Below, piece after piece: positions 6,146 to 7,107 of a stretch of 7,107 nt of DNA (position 1 is the first letter of the stretch; each line of letters starts with the position of its first letter). Source of the stretch: Pseudomonadota bacterium. Its GTDB lineage: Bacteria > Pseudomonadota > Alphaproteobacteria > Rhizobiales > Rhizobiaceae. Position numbers and translations under genes: made by a program. The DNA is taken from NCBI GenBank assembly GCA_003242525.1, contig QGUU01000127.1:1-7107 (forward strand). Reading direction: 5' to 3'. The notes under the pieces are model-generated. The model saw nothing but the letters and a program-made list of their open reading frames with translations. It had not been told where the DNA came from and did no database searches.

Positions 6146-7107
6146 GGCTGAAGCGGCAGGGTTACCTGAAAGCAGGCTCCCGTCAAAGTACCGTTGACCA
6201 GTTCGAGCTGGCCGCCAAGCCTTTCCACGATCCGGTGGCTGATATTCAACCCCAGGCCAAGACCAACGCCCGCCCCCGAGTGGGTGGAAGTTCCTGCGCG
6301 CACGAACTTGTCGAAAATGCTTTCCCTGTAGGGCTCGGGAATGCCGCTGCCATTGTCCGAGATTTCGACCACATATTTATCCTTCTCCAGACGCGACGTG
6401 ACGTGAACCTGCGGATCAGGCGAATCATTGTGCGAGATGGCATTGGCGATAATGTTGATGAAGACCTGACTGAGGCGCCCTGAATCAGCAAGAACCCAGG
6501 CGTTCCCTGCCCTAGGCCCGATCTCGATCGATACGGTGCGGCGCCGGGCAAGCGCCTCGCAAACGGTGATGGCGCGGTCGAGCACCGCCTCGCCATCGGT
6601 CAGCGTATTCTCCCAGTTTCTCTCTCCATGCTCCAGCGCGCTCAGATCCAGGATTTCCTCGATAAGTCGGGTCAGGCGCACGCTCTCGTTATGTATGGTG
6701 GAGATGAATCGCTCGGTCTGTTCCGCAGGCAGGTCGCGTTCCGTCATCAGTATTTCCGAGAACGAACGGATCGACGTCATGGGCGTGCGGATCTCGTGGC
6801 TAACCTGCGAGAGGAAGTCGTCCTTCTGGCGGTGCAATTCCTGCAGCTTGGCGTTCGCTTCCTGCAATTGCTGGGCAGTCGTGTGAAGCTCGCGCGATTT
6901 CAGCTCGAGCTCATGGGAATATTCCATCACCTGCTGGGTTTCGTCCGCCATCCGCATCACTTCTTCCAGCGATATGGTATCGCCGGCAACGACGGTCGTG
7001 AGCAGAATATGCGCCGAGGCCGAGCCGATGGAGCCGGCCAGTTCCTTCTCCAGCGTCGCGATGAAATCGGGCGGCACGTCCGCATCCGAATTGGAATGGC
7101 TGTGGAC
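6109..7107 (-). CDS. Sensor histidine kinase, C-terminal part (probable SLC5-STAC-HisKA-HATPase type; start outside window)
   Basis: The frame is open to the window edge; 332 C-terminal residues are visible. A GTG at 7077 is an unlikely start because coding resemblance continues upstream of it. Counting from that codon, 15-48 resemble the STAC region found after the transporter part of CbrA/CrbS-type kinases (GSIGSASAHILLTTVV, then SLEEVMRMADE), and 50-85 is a coiled coil. HisKA is 86-149 with phosphoacceptor H94 in SHEIRTP. The ATP-binding domain has an N-box around N212, G1 box DNGSGIP (241-247), F-box IFDKF (254-258) and G2 box GVGLGLGL (270-277). All catalytic elements look intact. In this kinase type an SLC5 sodium/solute symporter precedes STAC and reports on a transported carboxylate or amino acid; CrbS controls acetate use in Vibrio and Pseudomonas. 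No response regulator is in the window. The kinase call is certain; the SLC5 fusion is inferred from the STAC-like segment. Confidence 0.9.
   Translation of the reverse strand, partial: VHSHSNSDADVPPDFIATLEKELAGSIGSASAHILLTTVVAGDTISLEEVMRMADETQQVMEYSHELELKSRELHTTAQQLQEANAKLQELHRQKDDFLSQVSHEIRTPMTSIRSFSEILMTERDLPAEQTERFISTIHNESVRLTRLIEEILDLSALEHGERNWENTLTDGEAVLDRAITVCEALARRRTVSIEIGPRAGNAWVLADSGRLSQVFINIIANAISHNDSPDPQVHVTSRLEKDKYVVEISDNGSGIPEPYRESIFDKFVRAGTSTHSGAGVGLGLGLNISHRIVERLGGQLELVNGTLTGACFQVTLPLQPHCSHVEVERTS
6820..7036 (-). other. STAC-like segment and signalling coiled coil of the kinase
   Basis: Between the window edge and HisKA there is no PAS, HAMP or GAF signature. Instead a short helical stretch resembles the STAC element of SLC5-linked kinases, followed by a charged heptad-like helix rich in Glu, Gln and Leu (VMEYSHELELKSRELHTTAQ and onward). 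This helix runs straight into HisKA, as expected for a signal transmitted from a membrane part located beyond the window edge. Confidence 0.55.

Overview
The window is a compact, GC-rich, entirely gene-filled stretch. Codon use and protein family content look like an alphaproteobacterium, probably of the Hyphomicrobiales/Rhodobacterales type; this is a judgement from protein resemblance and I cannot name the genus. There is no RNA gene, transposon, CRISPR array or sign of recent insertion. Coding density is nearly total; the one striking non-coding stretch is an AT-rich divergent promoter at about 4441-4591.

Left of that promoter, on the minus strand, lies a tight five-gene operon for an ABC importer of the branched-chain/hydrophobic amino acid (HAAT, Liv) family. 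Its order is substrate-binding protein (4440-3097), then a 69-nt gap holding a perfect 9-bp-stem hairpin, then livH-type permease (3027-1999), livM-type permease (1994-852), livG-type ATPase (840-70) and the first 24 codons of a livF-type ATPase (73-1, cut by the window edge). Gaps between cistrons are 4 to 11 nt, with an ATGA overlap at livG/livF, so this is one transcription unit. The family is clear but the substrate is not.

Right of the promoter, on the plus strand, is a 517-residue XRE-type regulator (4592-6145) of the short-chain fatty-acyl (RamB/PrpR/ScfR-like) family: an N-terminal HTH, a degenerate ImmA/IrrE-like region, and a C-terminal Cys-rich ligand domain. Convergent with it, overlapping by 37 bp, is the C-terminal part of a sensor histidine kinase (6109 to beyond 7107). 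It has a membrane-proximal segment resembling the STAC region of SLC5-transporter/histidine-kinase fusions (CbrA/CrbS type), a coiled coil, HisKA and HATPase_c.

The most interesting observation is that the regulator carries, between its HTH and IrrE-like regions, a roughly 64-residue segment that aligns without gaps to the HisKA dimerisation/phosphoacceptor domain of the neighbouring kinase. I count 22 identities in 64, with the phosphoacceptor histidine in register (regulator H140). With an array of TTTGTAA-like motifs and a 12-bp exact direct repeat in the divergent promoter, this suggests a short-chain carboxylate (acetate/propionate-like) sensing and uptake module: a transporter-kinase senses the compound, an acyl-CoA-type regulator with a kinase-like domain integrates the signal, and the ABC importer is the target. 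The parts are seen in the sequence; the circuit is inference.
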